Origin: an uncultured Pelagibacteraceae bacterium
GTDB lineage: Bacteria; Pseudomonadota; Alphaproteobacteria; Pelagibacterales; Pelagibacteraceae
Length of the DNA stretch: 64,000 nt
Assembly (NCBI GenBank): GCA_902519465.1
Contig: CABYJW010000001.1
Coordinates: 1 to 64,000 of the forward strand
Direction: 5' to 3'
In this document: piece after piece, positions 1-9,168 of the stretch
How positions within the stretch are numbered: position 1 is the first letter of the stretch
How the letters are laid out: each line of letters starts with the position of its first letter
Notes under the pieces: generated by a model
Databases searched by the model: none
Told to the model about the DNA's origin: nothing
The model's input: only the letters and a program-made list of their open reading frames with translations
Program-made: the position numbers and the translations under genes

Positions 1-267
1 GTTTCCTGGTTTAGGCATTGGCATAATATTAGCCTCACCAAGAATTCTAGTAACTCTAACTGTTGGCCTTGCGCCTTTGCTCAACCAATGTTTTACTCTT
101 TCAGACTCTAATTTAATTCTCTCCTTTTTTTCCTTTGGTAGAAGAGGATTAAAAGATCCTAATTTTTCTATAAACCTTCCATCTCTTGGAAATCTACTAT
201 CTGCTACAACTATCTTGTAGACTGGTCTCTTTTTTGCTCCTCCCATTGATAGTCTTATTTTTAACAT
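1..267 (-). CDS. rpsP: 30S ribosomal protein S16 (partial, C-terminus beyond window start)
   Basis: Reverse strand reads [53 protein letters not shown]..., typical S16; adjacent to ffh as in many bacteria. Confidence 0.95.
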   Translation of the reverse strand, partial: MLKIRLSMGGAKKRPVYKIVVADSRFPRDGRFIEKLGSFNPLLPKEKKERIKLESERVKHWLSKGARPTVRVTRILGEANIMPMPKPGN

Positions 268-277
268 TTTGATCCTT

Positions 278-1627
278 TCATTTTAGATTGTTTAACAACT
301 CATCAGGAATTTGCCCTTTGGGCACTTTTCCTTTTGACATTTTTTTCATCATCTTTGACATCATCTTAAATTGTTTTAAGAGCCTATTAATCGTTTGAGG
401 ATCTGTTCCAGAACCCAAACATATTCTTTTTCTTCTAGAGCCACTTATGATATCAGGATTTTGTCTTTCTTTTTTTGTCATAGACAAAATTATTGCTTCG
501 TTTGCTGTGAGAAGTGTTTCATCAACGTTTGCATTTTGCATTTGATCTTTTACTTTTCCAACTCCTGGTAATAGAGATAAAACTCCTTCCATTCCTCCCA
601 TTTTTTTCATTTGTCTTATTTGCATTAGATAATCATCAAAAGTAAAAGTTCCTTTTTTAAGACTCTCTTCTGCAGCTTTTATTTTTTCTTCATCTAAGTC
701 TTGTGAGGCTTTTTCGACTAAAGATACAATATCTCCCATTCCAAGAATTCTGTTTGCTAACCTGTCGGGGTGAAATGTTTCGAAGTCATTAATATTTTCT
801 CCAACACCTATAAATTTAATAGGTTTTCCTGTTGTTTGTTTCATGCTAAGAGCGGCACCACCTCTACCATCTCCGTCAACTCTTGTTAATATTATGCTAG
901 TTAGGTCAACTGCTTTATCAAACTCAGAAGCTAATTTGACTGCTATTTGTCCTGTTAAGGAGTCTGCAACTAATATTGTTTCGATAGGCAAGGCTTCTGC
1001 TTTAATATTTTTAATCTCTGTCATCATATTTAAATCTATTTGAGTTCGTCCTGCAGTATCATAGATAATAATATCTGCTCCGCTTAATGAGGCTGCATTT
1101 TTTGCTCTTTTTGTAATGTCAATTGGGTACTGGTCTTTTATAATAGGAAGAACATTTAAATTATTTTTTTCACATAATATTTTTAATTGCTCTTGTGCAG
1201 CAGGTCTATAGATATCGAGACTCACAAGTAAGATTTTCTTTTTATAATTTTTTTCAATATTTTTGGCTAATTTTACAGCTGTTGTGGTTTTTCCTGATCC
1301 TTGTAAACCAACTAATAGTATTGATGCGGGTGGAACAGCTTTGAGGTTGAGTTCTTCTCCTTTGCCCCCCAAAACTTGAACCAATTGATCATAAACAATT
1401 TTTACCAACATTTGACCAGGTGAGGTTGATCTAATAATTTCCTGACCAATAGCTTTAGGTTTAATGTCCTCTATAAATTTCTTTACTACAGGTAATGAAA
1501 CGTCTGCAGCTAAAAGCGCCTCTTTAATTTCCTTCAACCCTGTTTCAACCTGTGTTTCATTCAGAGACGGGGCTTTTCTTAGTTTGCTTAGTATTCCTTC
1601 TAATTTATTTGTTAAGTTTTCAAACAT
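278..1627 (-). CDS. ffh: Signal recognition particle protein Ffh (SRP54)
   Basis: G-domain [20 protein letters not shown], and M-domain [12 protein letters not shown] with Met-rich C-terminus. Confidence 0.97.
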   Translation of the reverse strand: MFENLTNKLEGILSKLRKAPSLNETQVETGLKEIKEALLAADVSLPVVKKFIEDIKPKAIGQEIIRSTSPGQMLVKIVYDQLVQVLGGKGEELNLKAVPPASILLVGLQGSGKTTTAVKLAKNIEKNYKKKILLVSLDIYRPAAQEQLKILCEKNNLNVLPIIKDQYPIDITKRAKNAASLSGADIIIYDTAGRTQIDLNMMTEIKNIKAEALPIETILVADSLTGQIAVKLASEFDKAVDLTSIILTRVDGDGRGGAALSMKQTTGKPIKFIGVGENINDFETFHPDRLANRILGMGDIVSLVEKASQDLDEEKIKAAEESLKKGTFTFDDYLMQIRQMKKMGGMEGVLSLLPGVGKVKDQMQNANVDETLLTANEAIILSMTKKERQNPDIISGSRRKRICLGSGTDPQTINRLLKQFKMMSKMMKKMSKGKVPKGQIPDELLNNLK

Positions 1628-1638
1628 TTTTTAATTTT

Positions 1639-1740
1639 TCCAACACCAATCGCACTAGTGGGCGAACCATCGCTGACTAGTGTCGATCCCTTTATTTCTA
1701 AAGGCACCGCAAAATTTACCATTTGCGGAAGTGGTGAGAA
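1639..1740 (-). ncRNA. Candidate structured RNA leader upstream of ffh (three-arm junction)
   Basis: Hand fold: P1 1644-1648/1732-1736 (CACCA/TGGTG) encloses hairpins 1649-1687, 1689-1704 and 1707-1728 with 0-3 nt linkers; strand assigned by proximity to the ffh start. Confidence 0.6.
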
Positions 1741-1789
1741 GCTACAATTAAGGGTTTTAAAAGTCAATGAATAATTATACTAATCAAAT

Positions 1790-2608
1790 ATGACATCAAT
1801 TAACGCTTACAAAATGGATGGCTTAGGTAATGATTTTGTCATTATTGATAGAAGAAAAAATTCTATTAATTTAACAAGAGAAAAAATTATTCAATTGGGT
1901 AGTAGATCTAACATTGGCTTTGATCAAATAATCTTTATAGAAAAAGAAATAGAAAATTCTTTTCCAATAACAATTTTTAACTCTGATGGAGGTGAAGTAA
2001 GTGCATGTGGAAATGGGTCTAGATGTGTAGCTTATCTTTTAGGTAAAAATTTAAACACAAAGGAAATAAAACTAAAAACAAACAACCGACTGCTTAATGC
2101 GAAAATAGTAGGAAATTTACAAGTAGAACTTGAAATGGGAAAACCTTTATTTAATTCTGAAGATATTCCTTTATCAAAAAAAATAAACCCAGCAGAAATT
2201 ACTTTAGAGATAAATAACAAAAAATTTACAGGTGGATTTTGTGTAAACGTAGGAAATCCACATATAATTTTTTTTGTGAAAAATTGTTTTGAACATGATT
2301 TAAAAACGATAGGTCCCAAAATTGAAAACCACATACTATTTCCTGAGAAGACCAATGTAACAATGGCTCAGATAATAGATGTAAACAATATAACTGTTAA
2401 TGTTTGGGAAAGGGGTGCTGGACTAACTAAAGCATGTGGTACAGCAGCATGTGCAACAGCTATCGCTGCCTTTAAGAATAAATTGATTAATAATGAAGTA
2501 GATGTAAAATTTAAAGAAGGTTTTTTAAATATAAAAATAGATAAAACAGAAAATATATTTATGACTGGTCCTGTGTCGGAGATTGAAAAAATTGACTTTG
2601 AAAAATAA
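1790..2608 (+). CDS. dapF: Diaminopimelate epimerase
   Basis: MDGLGNDFVIID, NSDGGEVSACGNGSRC and GAGLTKACGTAACA motifs. Confidence 0.97.
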   Translation: MTSINAYKMDGLGNDFVIIDRRKNSINLTREKIIQLGSRSNIGFDQIIFIEKEIENSFPITIFNSDGGEVSACGNGSRCVAYLLGKNLNTKEIKLKTNNRLLNAKIVGNLQVELEMGKPLFNSEDIPLSKKINPAEITLEINNKKFTGGFCVNVGNPHIIFFVKNCFEHDLKTIGPKIENHILFPEKTNVTMAQIIDVNNITVNVWERGAGLTKACGTAACATAIAAFKNKLINNEVDVKFKEGFLNIKIDKTENIFMTGPVSEIEKIDFEK

Positions 2609-3483
2609 TGAAATTTTTTGAAAATTTTAAATTTAGCAATTTATTTAGTAAAAAAAAGATTGATGAAAACTTACTTGATAACTTTGAAGAACTTCTAATT
2701 GAGTCAGACGTTGGTACTCAAATAGCTTCAGATCTGAAAGAAAAATTTAAAAAAGAAAAAATAGGAAAAGAAATTAAGGACGAAAAAGAAATATTTGATT
2801 TTCTTGGAGAGCAAATATCTAAAATACTTTATCCTTATGAAGGAAAACTTAATAATCTTAATAAAAACTCTCCTTCAATCGTAGTTGTAGCAGGAGTAAA
2901 TGGAGTAGGAAAAACAACAACAATAGGAAAACTTGGAAAGTTATTTAAAAACGAAGGAAAAAAAATAGTTTTTGGTGCTGCTGATACTTTTAGAGCAGCA
3001 GCTATTGAACAATTAGAACTTTGGTCTAAAAAAATTGGGGCTGATTTTGTTAAATCAGATTTAGGAACAGATCCAGCATCTGTTGGATTTAAAACTGCAA
3101 AGTTTGCTGAAGACAATAAATTAGATATAGCGTTTATTGATACTGCGGGAAGACTACAAAATAAAAAAAATCTAATGGAAGAATATAAGAAAATATTTAC
3201 AGTTCTAAAAAAAGTAAATCCAGAATATCCCCATGAAACTATTTTAGTACTTGATGCTACAACAGGCCAAAATGCTTTAAATCAAGTTGAAGAATTTAAA
3301 AAAATTTCAAACTTAACTGGTTTAATAATTACCAAATTAGATACTTCAGCGAAGGGTGGGATATTATTAGCTATATGTAAAAAATTTGGTCTGCCCATAA
3401 TTGCAGTTGGTATGGGCGAACAGGAAAGTGATTTACATCCATTTAACTCAGCGACCTTTTCTAAAATGTTGGTTGAAAATTAA
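2608..3483 (+). CDS. ftsY: Signal recognition particle receptor FtsY (short NG-domain form)
   Basis: GVNGVGKTTTIGKL, DTFRAAA, DTAGRLQNKKNLMEE, TKLDTSAKGG. Confidence 0.96.
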   Translation: MKFFENFKFSNLFSKKKIDENLLDNFEELLIESDVGTQIASDLKEKFKKEKIGKEIKDEKEIFDFLGEQISKILYPYEGKLNNLNKNSPSIVVVAGVNGVGKTTTIGKLGKLFKNEGKKIVFGAADTFRAAAIEQLELWSKKIGADFVKSDLGTDPASVGFKTAKFAEDNKLDIAFIDTAGRLQNKKNLMEEYKKIFTVLKKVNPEYPHETILVLDATTGQNALNQVEEFKKISNLTGLIITKLDTSAKGGILLAICKKFGLPIIAVGMGEQESDLHPFNSATFSKMLVEN

Positions 3484-3485
3484 AA

Positions 3486-3965
3486 ATGAAAATACCAAAA
3501 AAAATAGAACCAATTATATCAGGAATATCTGCATCAGTAGTTATAAGTGTTCTTGCCTTTTTAACCTTAAGAACGTCTGCTGGTGTATGGCTAATGTTTT
3601 CATTTGGAGCAACTGTTTTTTTAGTTTTTGCACTTCATAATCTAGAAACAGCACAACCAAAAAATATTTTTTTTGGACATTTAATCTCAGTTTTAGTTGG
3701 AATTATTTTTAATGAAACAATTGGATTTTCGTTTTACTCTCTTGGTTTAGCTGTCGGTGTAGCCGTAACTTTAATGGTATATTTAAAAGTTATGCACCCA
3801 CCTGCAGCATCAAATCCTTTGGTAGTTTTATTCACAGATGTTTCTTTCGAATTTATTCTGTTCCCGGTAATACTAGGAACTATAGCAATTATTATAATGT
3901 CAGTTTTTATTAATAAAATTATTTTAAAAAGAAAATATCCTATTAGGGGTAACTGGTTATATTGA
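3486..3965 (+). CDS. HPP family integral membrane protein
   Basis: Multiple TM segments and HPPAASNPLVVLF motif. Confidence 0.8.
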   Translation: MKIPKKIEPIISGISASVVISVLAFLTLRTSAGVWLMFSFGATVFLVFALHNLETAQPKNIFFGHLISVLVGIIFNETIGFSFYSLGLAVGVAVTLMVYLKVMHPPAASNPLVVLFTDVSFEFILFPVILGTIAIIIMSVFINKIILKRKYPIRGNWLY

Positions 3966-4748
3966 TAAGAAAAATTTATTTAAAGCTTCTAATAAATTTT
4001 TGTTATATTCCATCATGTGGTCGTCATCTTTAGGAAAGTAAGAATATTTGGGATCATTAGCTTCTGAAAAAATTTTTTTGCCCATATGGAATGGAACGAT
4101 TTTGTCATTTTCTCCATGCATAACTAAAATTGGAATTTTAATATTTTTTAATTTTTTTATGTTTTCATATCTATCTTTAAGTAAGAGCGAAACTGGTAGA
4201 TAAAAATAATAATGTTTTCCAGCTTCGACCATCGATGTGAAAGGGGACTCTAAAACTATACCTGCAAAATTTTTATTTTGTGCAACTTCAACGGAAACAC
4301 CGGTTCCTAGAGATTCTCCATAAATTATAATTTGTCTATCTTTGATTCCTTGTTTGTTTAACCAAGCTATAGTATCTCTAGCATCCTGATATAATCCTTT
4401 TTCTGAAGGACTACCTTCATTACCACTAAAACCTCTATAAGCCACAATCAAAAAATTTATGTCAAAATCTTTAATTAAATTTAATTTATAAATTCTATTT
4501 TTTAAATCTCCAGCATTTCCATGAAAAAATAATAAAGTCTTTTTTTCTCTCAGGTCTTTTTTATGAAACCAGGCCTTGAGTTCTTTTCCCTCAGATGTGG
4601 GCACAAAAACTTCCTTATATTCGAAATTTGCTTCATCAGAGCTATAATTATTTTCAAACGGATGGTAAAGAAGATTTCTTTGATAAAAAAATACAAAAAT
4701 TACTATAAGGAAGTAGCATAAAATTACTGTAGTTACTAAAGTAAACAT
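3957..4748 (-). CDS. Alpha/beta hydrolase (BEM46/ABHD13-like)
   Basis: FFHGNAGD, GESLGTGVS nucleophile elbow, N-terminal TM; start moved from 4796 to the internal Met at 4748 to reduce overlap with the upstream gene. Confidence 0.8.
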   Translation of the reverse strand: MFTLVTTVILCYFLIVIFVFFYQRNLLYHPFENNYSSDEANFEYKEVFVPTSEGKELKAWFHKKDLREKKTLLFFHGNAGDLKNRIYKLNLIKDFDINFLIVAYRGFSGNEGSPSEKGLYQDARDTIAWLNKQGIKDRQIIIYGESLGTGVSVEVAQNKNFAGIVLESPFTSMVEAGKHYYFYLPVSLLLKDRYENIKKLKNIKIPILVMHGENDKIVPFHMGKKIFSEANDPKYSYFPKDDDHMMEYNKNLLEALNKFFLSI

Positions 4749-4752
4749 ATAT

Positions 4753-5658
4753 CTAAGTTTTTTTGGCAAAATACACTCCAAGTAAAACCAATGCACCGCC
4801 TAAATAATGCGACACAAAAAGTTCCTCGTTAAAAAAAAATATTCCATAAAATGCTCCATAAACAACAAATAAATATAGTGTAAAACCAGTAATTGATGCG
4901 CCAAGGTACTTTTGAATTTTGCTGTAAAGAATAAAAGCAATTATACCTGGTGATATTGCTGCAATTGTAATCCATAAGATGGGTATTAACTCTAAATTAA
5001 ATTTATCACCTAAATAAAATACTTCATAAAGATAAAAAGGAAACAAAGAAAGTGAACCAAAAAAAGCTATTAACGTAAATTTTGTAAATAGATTAAATTT
5101 TGATTTCCAATGTAGAACATAAACCGAGTATAAAGCCCACGATATTGCTGCGCCTAAAATCCAAATATCTCCTTCAACAAAATTTAAATTTAAAAAGGTT
5201 GATAATTTTCCATTTGAGATGACAACTAATACGCCAATAAATGCCAGAAGAAATCCGATGCTCTGGAGGAAATTAATTTTTTCTTTATAAAAAAAAGTTG
5301 ATAACATAACAATAAAAATTGAGGAAGATGTGTAAATTAGCGACATGTTTAAAACAGTTGTAGTTTTGCCTGCAATGTAAGGAAAAATGCTGCATAGACA
5401 ACATCCGGTAAAACCTAAAAAAAGGAGTTTTAAAAACTCTGACTTTAAATGTTTAAAATTTTTTCTTATTGGTTGGTAAAAAAATGGTAATAAGAAAACA
5501 AATACAAGTGTCCATCTCCAAAACCCTAAAGAAACTGGTGGCACAAATGGAACTGCGCCTCTAGCAATAGCTAAATTACTTGCCATAAAAATTGGCTGAA
5601 TTAAAAGTAAAATAAATGGAAGAAAAGTTGTTTTATTTTTTTTGGAAGAAGGCTTCAT
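4753..5658 (-). CDS. DMT/EamA family transporter
   Basis: About 10 TM segments, EamA-like repeats. Confidence 0.85.
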   Translation of the reverse strand: MKPSSKKNKTTFLPFILLLIQPIFMASNLAIARGAVPFVPPVSLGFWRWTLVFVFLLPFFYQPIRKNFKHLKSEFLKLLFLGFTGCCLCSIFPYIAGKTTTVLNMSLIYTSSSIFIVMLSTFFYKEKINFLQSIGFLLAFIGVLVVISNGKLSTFLNLNFVEGDIWILGAAISWALYSVYVLHWKSKFNLFTKFTLIAFFGSLSLFPFYLYEVFYLGDKFNLELIPILWITIAAISPGIIAFILYSKIQKYLGASITGFTLYLFVVYGAFYGIFFFNEELFVSHYLGGALVLLGVYFAKKT

Positions 5659-5809
5659 AAATCATCATGCATATTACCAAGCCCATAAGAATATAAACTG
5701 GAAGAACGTCGGTAAAGCCAATCATCATTGATCTTGTTAATGTGGTAGCCAATCCAATCAAGAAGGCAATTGCTATAGAACATCCAACTATACTTGTTAA
5801 TTTATTCAT
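5633..5809 (-). CDS. Small two-TM membrane protein (58 aa), not in ORF track
   Basis: MNKLTSIVGCSIAIAFLIGLATTLTRSMMIGFTDVLPVYILMGLVICMMIYEAFFQKK; start overlaps the amidase stop and its end overlaps the EamA start. Confidence 0.6.
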   Translation of the reverse strand: MNKLTSIVGCSIAIAFLIGLATTLTRSMMIGFTDVLPVYILMGLVICMMIYEAFFQKK

Positions 5810-7142
5810 CTTCTTTATCCTTACACTTTTGTTCTAACCAATTTGCAACCCCTAAAAATCTCAAATCATCAAGTTTATTGCCGACTAGCTGAACTCCTAA
5901 TGGTAAATTATTTTCACCTGTAAGTAAAGGTAGTGATACTGATGGTAAACCCATATACGTCCAGATAGTGCAGAACTCGGGACTCCCAGTAAATTTCAAT
6001 CCTTTATCTGCTACACCCGTAGACGCTGGTGTAATTACTCCATGATAATCTTCGAAGACTTCACTATAAGATCTGTAGCTTTGCTCCATAAAATCCTTTG
6101 CTTCAGTATATTGGCCAGCAGAATATTTATTCCCGCGTTCTATAGCTTCTACAAGTTTTTTTCCTAATTTATTTTTTGAATTTTTATAATACTTTTGAAA
6201 ATTATTCGCCATGTCAGTTTCGTGAACCACTTGTTGAAACTTATGTATATCTTTAAAATAAGATGGTTCATCAAATACTTCTATATGTTTTTTTAGTTTT
6301 TTTATTAAAAATTGAAAAGCTTTTTGTGACTCTTTGTCTATATTTTTCCAATTAGAAGTTTTATAGAATATAAATTTTGGATCAAAGTGAGGACCTTTTC
6401 TACATTCTTCTAACATTTTTTCTGCTGAGTAGTGAACTGTATCTTTATCGTATAAATCTTTTTTAATAAGAGATTTTGTAATCAAAGCTACATCTTCAAC
6501 ACTTTTGCCAAAAACTCCTACATGATCAAGTTTTGATGACTGCTTTAAAACTCCATTTCTTGATATTAAACCAAATGAAGGTTTGTAGCCTACGACACCA
6601 CAATATGAAGCTGGTCGAATAATTGAACCTTTGGTTTGTGTCCCTAAAGATAATGGTGCCATGTGTGCTGCAACAACAGCTGCTGATCCACTTGAAGATC
6701 CACCTGGTGTTCTAGTTTTATCGTGTGGATTAGTTGTTTTGCCAGGATCAAAGTAAGCAAGTTCAGTCGTAACTGTTTTGCCCATGATTATTGCACCTGA
6801 AATTTTTAATAAATTAACTACCTCAGCGTCTGCACTTTCTGACATACCTTTTCTTAATACAGTTCCGCATTCTGTTGGCATATCTTGGGTTCCAATGATG
6901 TCTTTTATCCCTATTGGTAATCCGTGTAGTGGTCCGAGAGGTTTGCCAGATTTTCTATACTCATCTTTTTCTTCAGCTTTCTCTAGAAGGAGTTTTTTGT
7001 CAAAGAAAGCCCAAGCTTTAACATCTTTTTCAAACTTATCTATTCTACCAATATACTCTTTACAAGCATCAACACATGAAATTTCACCACTTTTTAATTT
7101 TTCAGCTAACTCAATAGCTGTCATTGAAAAGATTTTGCTCAT
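5802..7142 (-). CDS. Amidase signature family protein (GatA-like)
   Basis: GGSSSGSAAVVAA catalytic signature, GPLHGLPIGIKD. Confidence 0.9.
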   Translation of the reverse strand: MSKIFSMTAIELAEKLKSGEISCVDACKEYIGRIDKFEKDVKAWAFFDKKLLLEKAEEKDEYRKSGKPLGPLHGLPIGIKDIIGTQDMPTECGTVLRKGMSESADAEVVNLLKISGAIIMGKTVTTELAYFDPGKTTNPHDKTRTPGGSSSGSAAVVAAHMAPLSLGTQTKGSIIRPASYCGVVGYKPSFGLISRNGVLKQSSKLDHVGVFGKSVEDVALITKSLIKKDLYDKDTVHYSAEKMLEECRKGPHFDPKFIFYKTSNWKNIDKESQKAFQFLIKKLKKHIEVFDEPSYFKDIHKFQQVVHETDMANNFQKYYKNSKNKLGKKLVEAIERGNKYSAGQYTEAKDFMEQSYRSYSEVFEDYHGVITPASTGVADKGLKFTGSPEFCTIWTYMGLPSVSLPLLTGENNLPLGVQLVGNKLDDLRFLGVANWLEQKCKDKEDE

Positions 7143-7151
7143 AATTAGGAT

Positions 7152-8513
7152 TTAGTTTGCAAAAAGTAAGTCAGGCAACCAAAGTGCTATGCCAGGAAAC
7201 ATATACATTAGAAACATTGCAAAAATTACAATTAACAAGAATGGCATAATACCGCTAAAAATTTCTAACAATTCTACGTTTTTAGTTTGTACTCCCTTTA
7301 GGTAATAGGCGGACATAGCCATGGGGGGAGTTAAAAAAGAAGTTTGAAGGTTTAGTGCTATTAACATTGCAAAAAAGTAAGGGTTTACTCCAAAAAATTC
7401 TACAAGAGGTAAAAATATCGGTACAAATATGATTAATATCTCAGTCCACTCTAAAGGCCATCCGAGAAGGAAAATAATTATTTGGGTAATGATTAAAAAT
7501 TGCCAAGGCTGTAAATTCATTGATTTAAAAAAATGTTCAAATACTTCATGACCACCTAGGTAAGAAAATACAGATGCAAACGTCCATGATCCGATAAATA
7601 ACCACATAATCATTGCAGTAGTTTTGGCAGTTAAAAAAACTGACTCTTTGAAATTTTTCCATTTTAAGGTTTTGTAAAAATAAGATAGCACTAAAGCGCC
7701 AAATGCTCCTACAGCTGCTGCCTCGGCTGGAGTTGCAAGACCTCCAAGAATAGTTCCTAGCACCAATATTATTAATGAAAATAATGGAAGAAATGAAACC
7801 AAAACCTCTTTTAAAATAACTGAACGAGGCGGTATATCTTCCGCAGGTGGTTTGGGAGCAATTGAGGGATTTAAATATGCTCTTGTGACAGCATACAAGA
7901 TATATAATCCTGCAAGCATTATCCCTGGCAATATTGCAGCAGCAAATAATCTTAAAGGCGATAGCTGAGCAATAACTGAATAAACTATAAGCATAATACT
8001 TGGAGGTATTAATATTCCAAGACATCCACCAGAACAAATAACGCCAGACGCAAATTTTTTGTCATAGCCTGCTTTTATCATTGCTGGCCAAGCTAAAAGC
8101 CCCATTAAAGTAACAACAGCTCCGATAATTCCAGTAGCTGTAGAAAATAGAGCGCAAGTAATCAAAGCTGCCACTGCCATAGATGCCGGTAACCCATGAG
8201 ATGCTAAACGAATAGCAAAGAATAATCTTGAAACAATTCCAGCTCTTTCAACAAGGTAACCCATAAACAAAAACAAAGGGACAGCTGTAAGAACGGTGTT
8301 GTCCATTACAGTGTAGGTGTTTTGTACAAATAATTGAAATATCCTATTATCTAATAGGTGTTCCATTCTTGTTGGATCATAGTAAGCGTAATAACCAAAC
8401 CCCACACCCATTGCCATTAAAGTAAATGCAATAGGAAATCCTAAAAGGACGGCAAAAAGAAATATTGCCATCATAAGAATAGCTATTTCTGGATTTGTTA
8501 AACTAAATAACAT
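7152..8513 (-). CDS. TRAP transporter large permease (DctM family)
   Basis: Polytopic 453 aa, GCLGILIPPSIMLIVY motif; next to DctQ and DctP genes. Confidence 0.93.
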   Translation of the reverse strand: MLFSLTNPEIAILMMAIFLFAVLLGFPIAFTLMAMGVGFGYYAYYDPTRMEHLLDNRIFQLFVQNTYTVMDNTVLTAVPLFLFMGYLVERAGIVSRLFFAIRLASHGLPASMAVAALITCALFSTATGIIGAVVTLMGLLAWPAMIKAGYDKKFASGVICSGGCLGILIPPSIMLIVYSVIAQLSPLRLFAAAILPGIMLAGLYILYAVTRAYLNPSIAPKPPAEDIPPRSVILKEVLVSFLPLFSLIILVLGTILGGLATPAEAAAVGAFGALVLSYFYKTLKWKNFKESVFLTAKTTAMIMWLFIGSWTFASVFSYLGGHEVFEHFFKSMNLQPWQFLIITQIIIFLLGWPLEWTEILIIFVPIFLPLVEFFGVNPYFFAMLIALNLQTSFLTPPMAMSAYYLKGVQTKNVELLEIFSGIMPFLLIVIFAMFLMYMFPGIALWLPDLLFAN

Positions 8514-9087
8514 CTTTTTGATCCTCGTCTTGTGAAGTTCTCATTAATATTTTTTCTGTTTCTTCTGCAACAACCATTCTTGCTGGCCAGTGACCTGTTT
8601 TTATACAAATGATTGATCTGAAAACTTCACTAATTCCTTGAATAATCAATAGAACACCTGCTGCAGGTATTAAAGATTTTGCCATATAAATTTGTATTTG
8701 TGCTGGGCTGTTCCAACTAGTCTCTTTTATTTTCCAAGCTAAAGCTGCATATTCATAACCATAAAATGCTAAAGCAAAAACACCTGGAAAGAAAAAGATA
8801 AAATATAAAACTAGATCTATATACCCTTGGGTTCTGGGTTTAAATAATCTGTAAAGTACGTCCCCTCTTACATGAGCTTCCGTAGATAGTGTGTAAGCAC
8901 CTGCCATCATAAATATTGCACCATACATTTGTAAACTAAAATCGAAATTCCATAGAGTTGGTGCATTAAAAGCATATGCCATTATAACTTCATAGCAAGT
9001 TCCTCCCATCAAAATAACTATGCACCACGAAAAAGCCTTACCAACTGATGTGCTTAGATGATCTGCGAAAACGATAAATTCCCTCAT
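8503..9087 (-). CDS. TRAP transporter small permease (DctQ family)
   Basis: Four-TM protein with EAHVRGDVLY motif. Confidence 0.9.
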   Translation of the reverse strand: MREFIVFADHLSTSVGKAFSWCIVILMGGTCYEVIMAYAFNAPTLWNFDFSLQMYGAIFMMAGAYTLSTEAHVRGDVLYRLFKPRTQGYIDLVLYFIFFFPGVFALAFYGYEYAALAWKIKETSWNSPAQIQIYMAKSLIPAAGVLLIIQGISEVFRSIICIKTGHWPARMVVAEETEKILMRTSQDEDQKDVI

Positions 9088-9126
9088 AGTTTATGTTAGT
9101 CCAATTAAATTTAAATTTCCATAAAA

Positions 9127-9152
9127 AAAGGGGGCTACAAAGAGCCCCCTTT
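9127..9152 (-). terminator. Rho-independent terminator-like hairpin between dctP and dctQ genes
   Basis: AAAGGGGGCT / AGCCCCCTTT inverted repeat followed by a T-run on the minus strand. Confidence 0.8.
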
Positions 9153-9168
9153 AATTTTTTAAAAGCTA

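Noticed and set aside
1639-1740. Cloverleaf-like fold as a tRNA
   Set aside because: No acceptor stem of 7 bp, no T-loop GTTCRANYC, no anticodon arm of standard length
1705-1745. GCGGAAGTGGTGAGAAGC resembling the SRP RNA (4.5S) GGAA-tetraloop region next to ffh
   Set aside because: Lacks the conserved symmetric loop and flanking stem (GGTCAGGnCCGGAAGGnAGCAGCC); GGAA is not closed by a stem, and the sequence is better explained by the three-arm junction
2032-2355. Antisense ORF within dapF
   Set aside because: Overlaps a strongly supported CDS; Phe/Ser-rich shadow frame
7546-8037. 163-aa minus ORF inside the TRAP large permease
   Set aside because: Alternative frame of a confident DctM gene with Cys/Ser-rich nonsense-like composition
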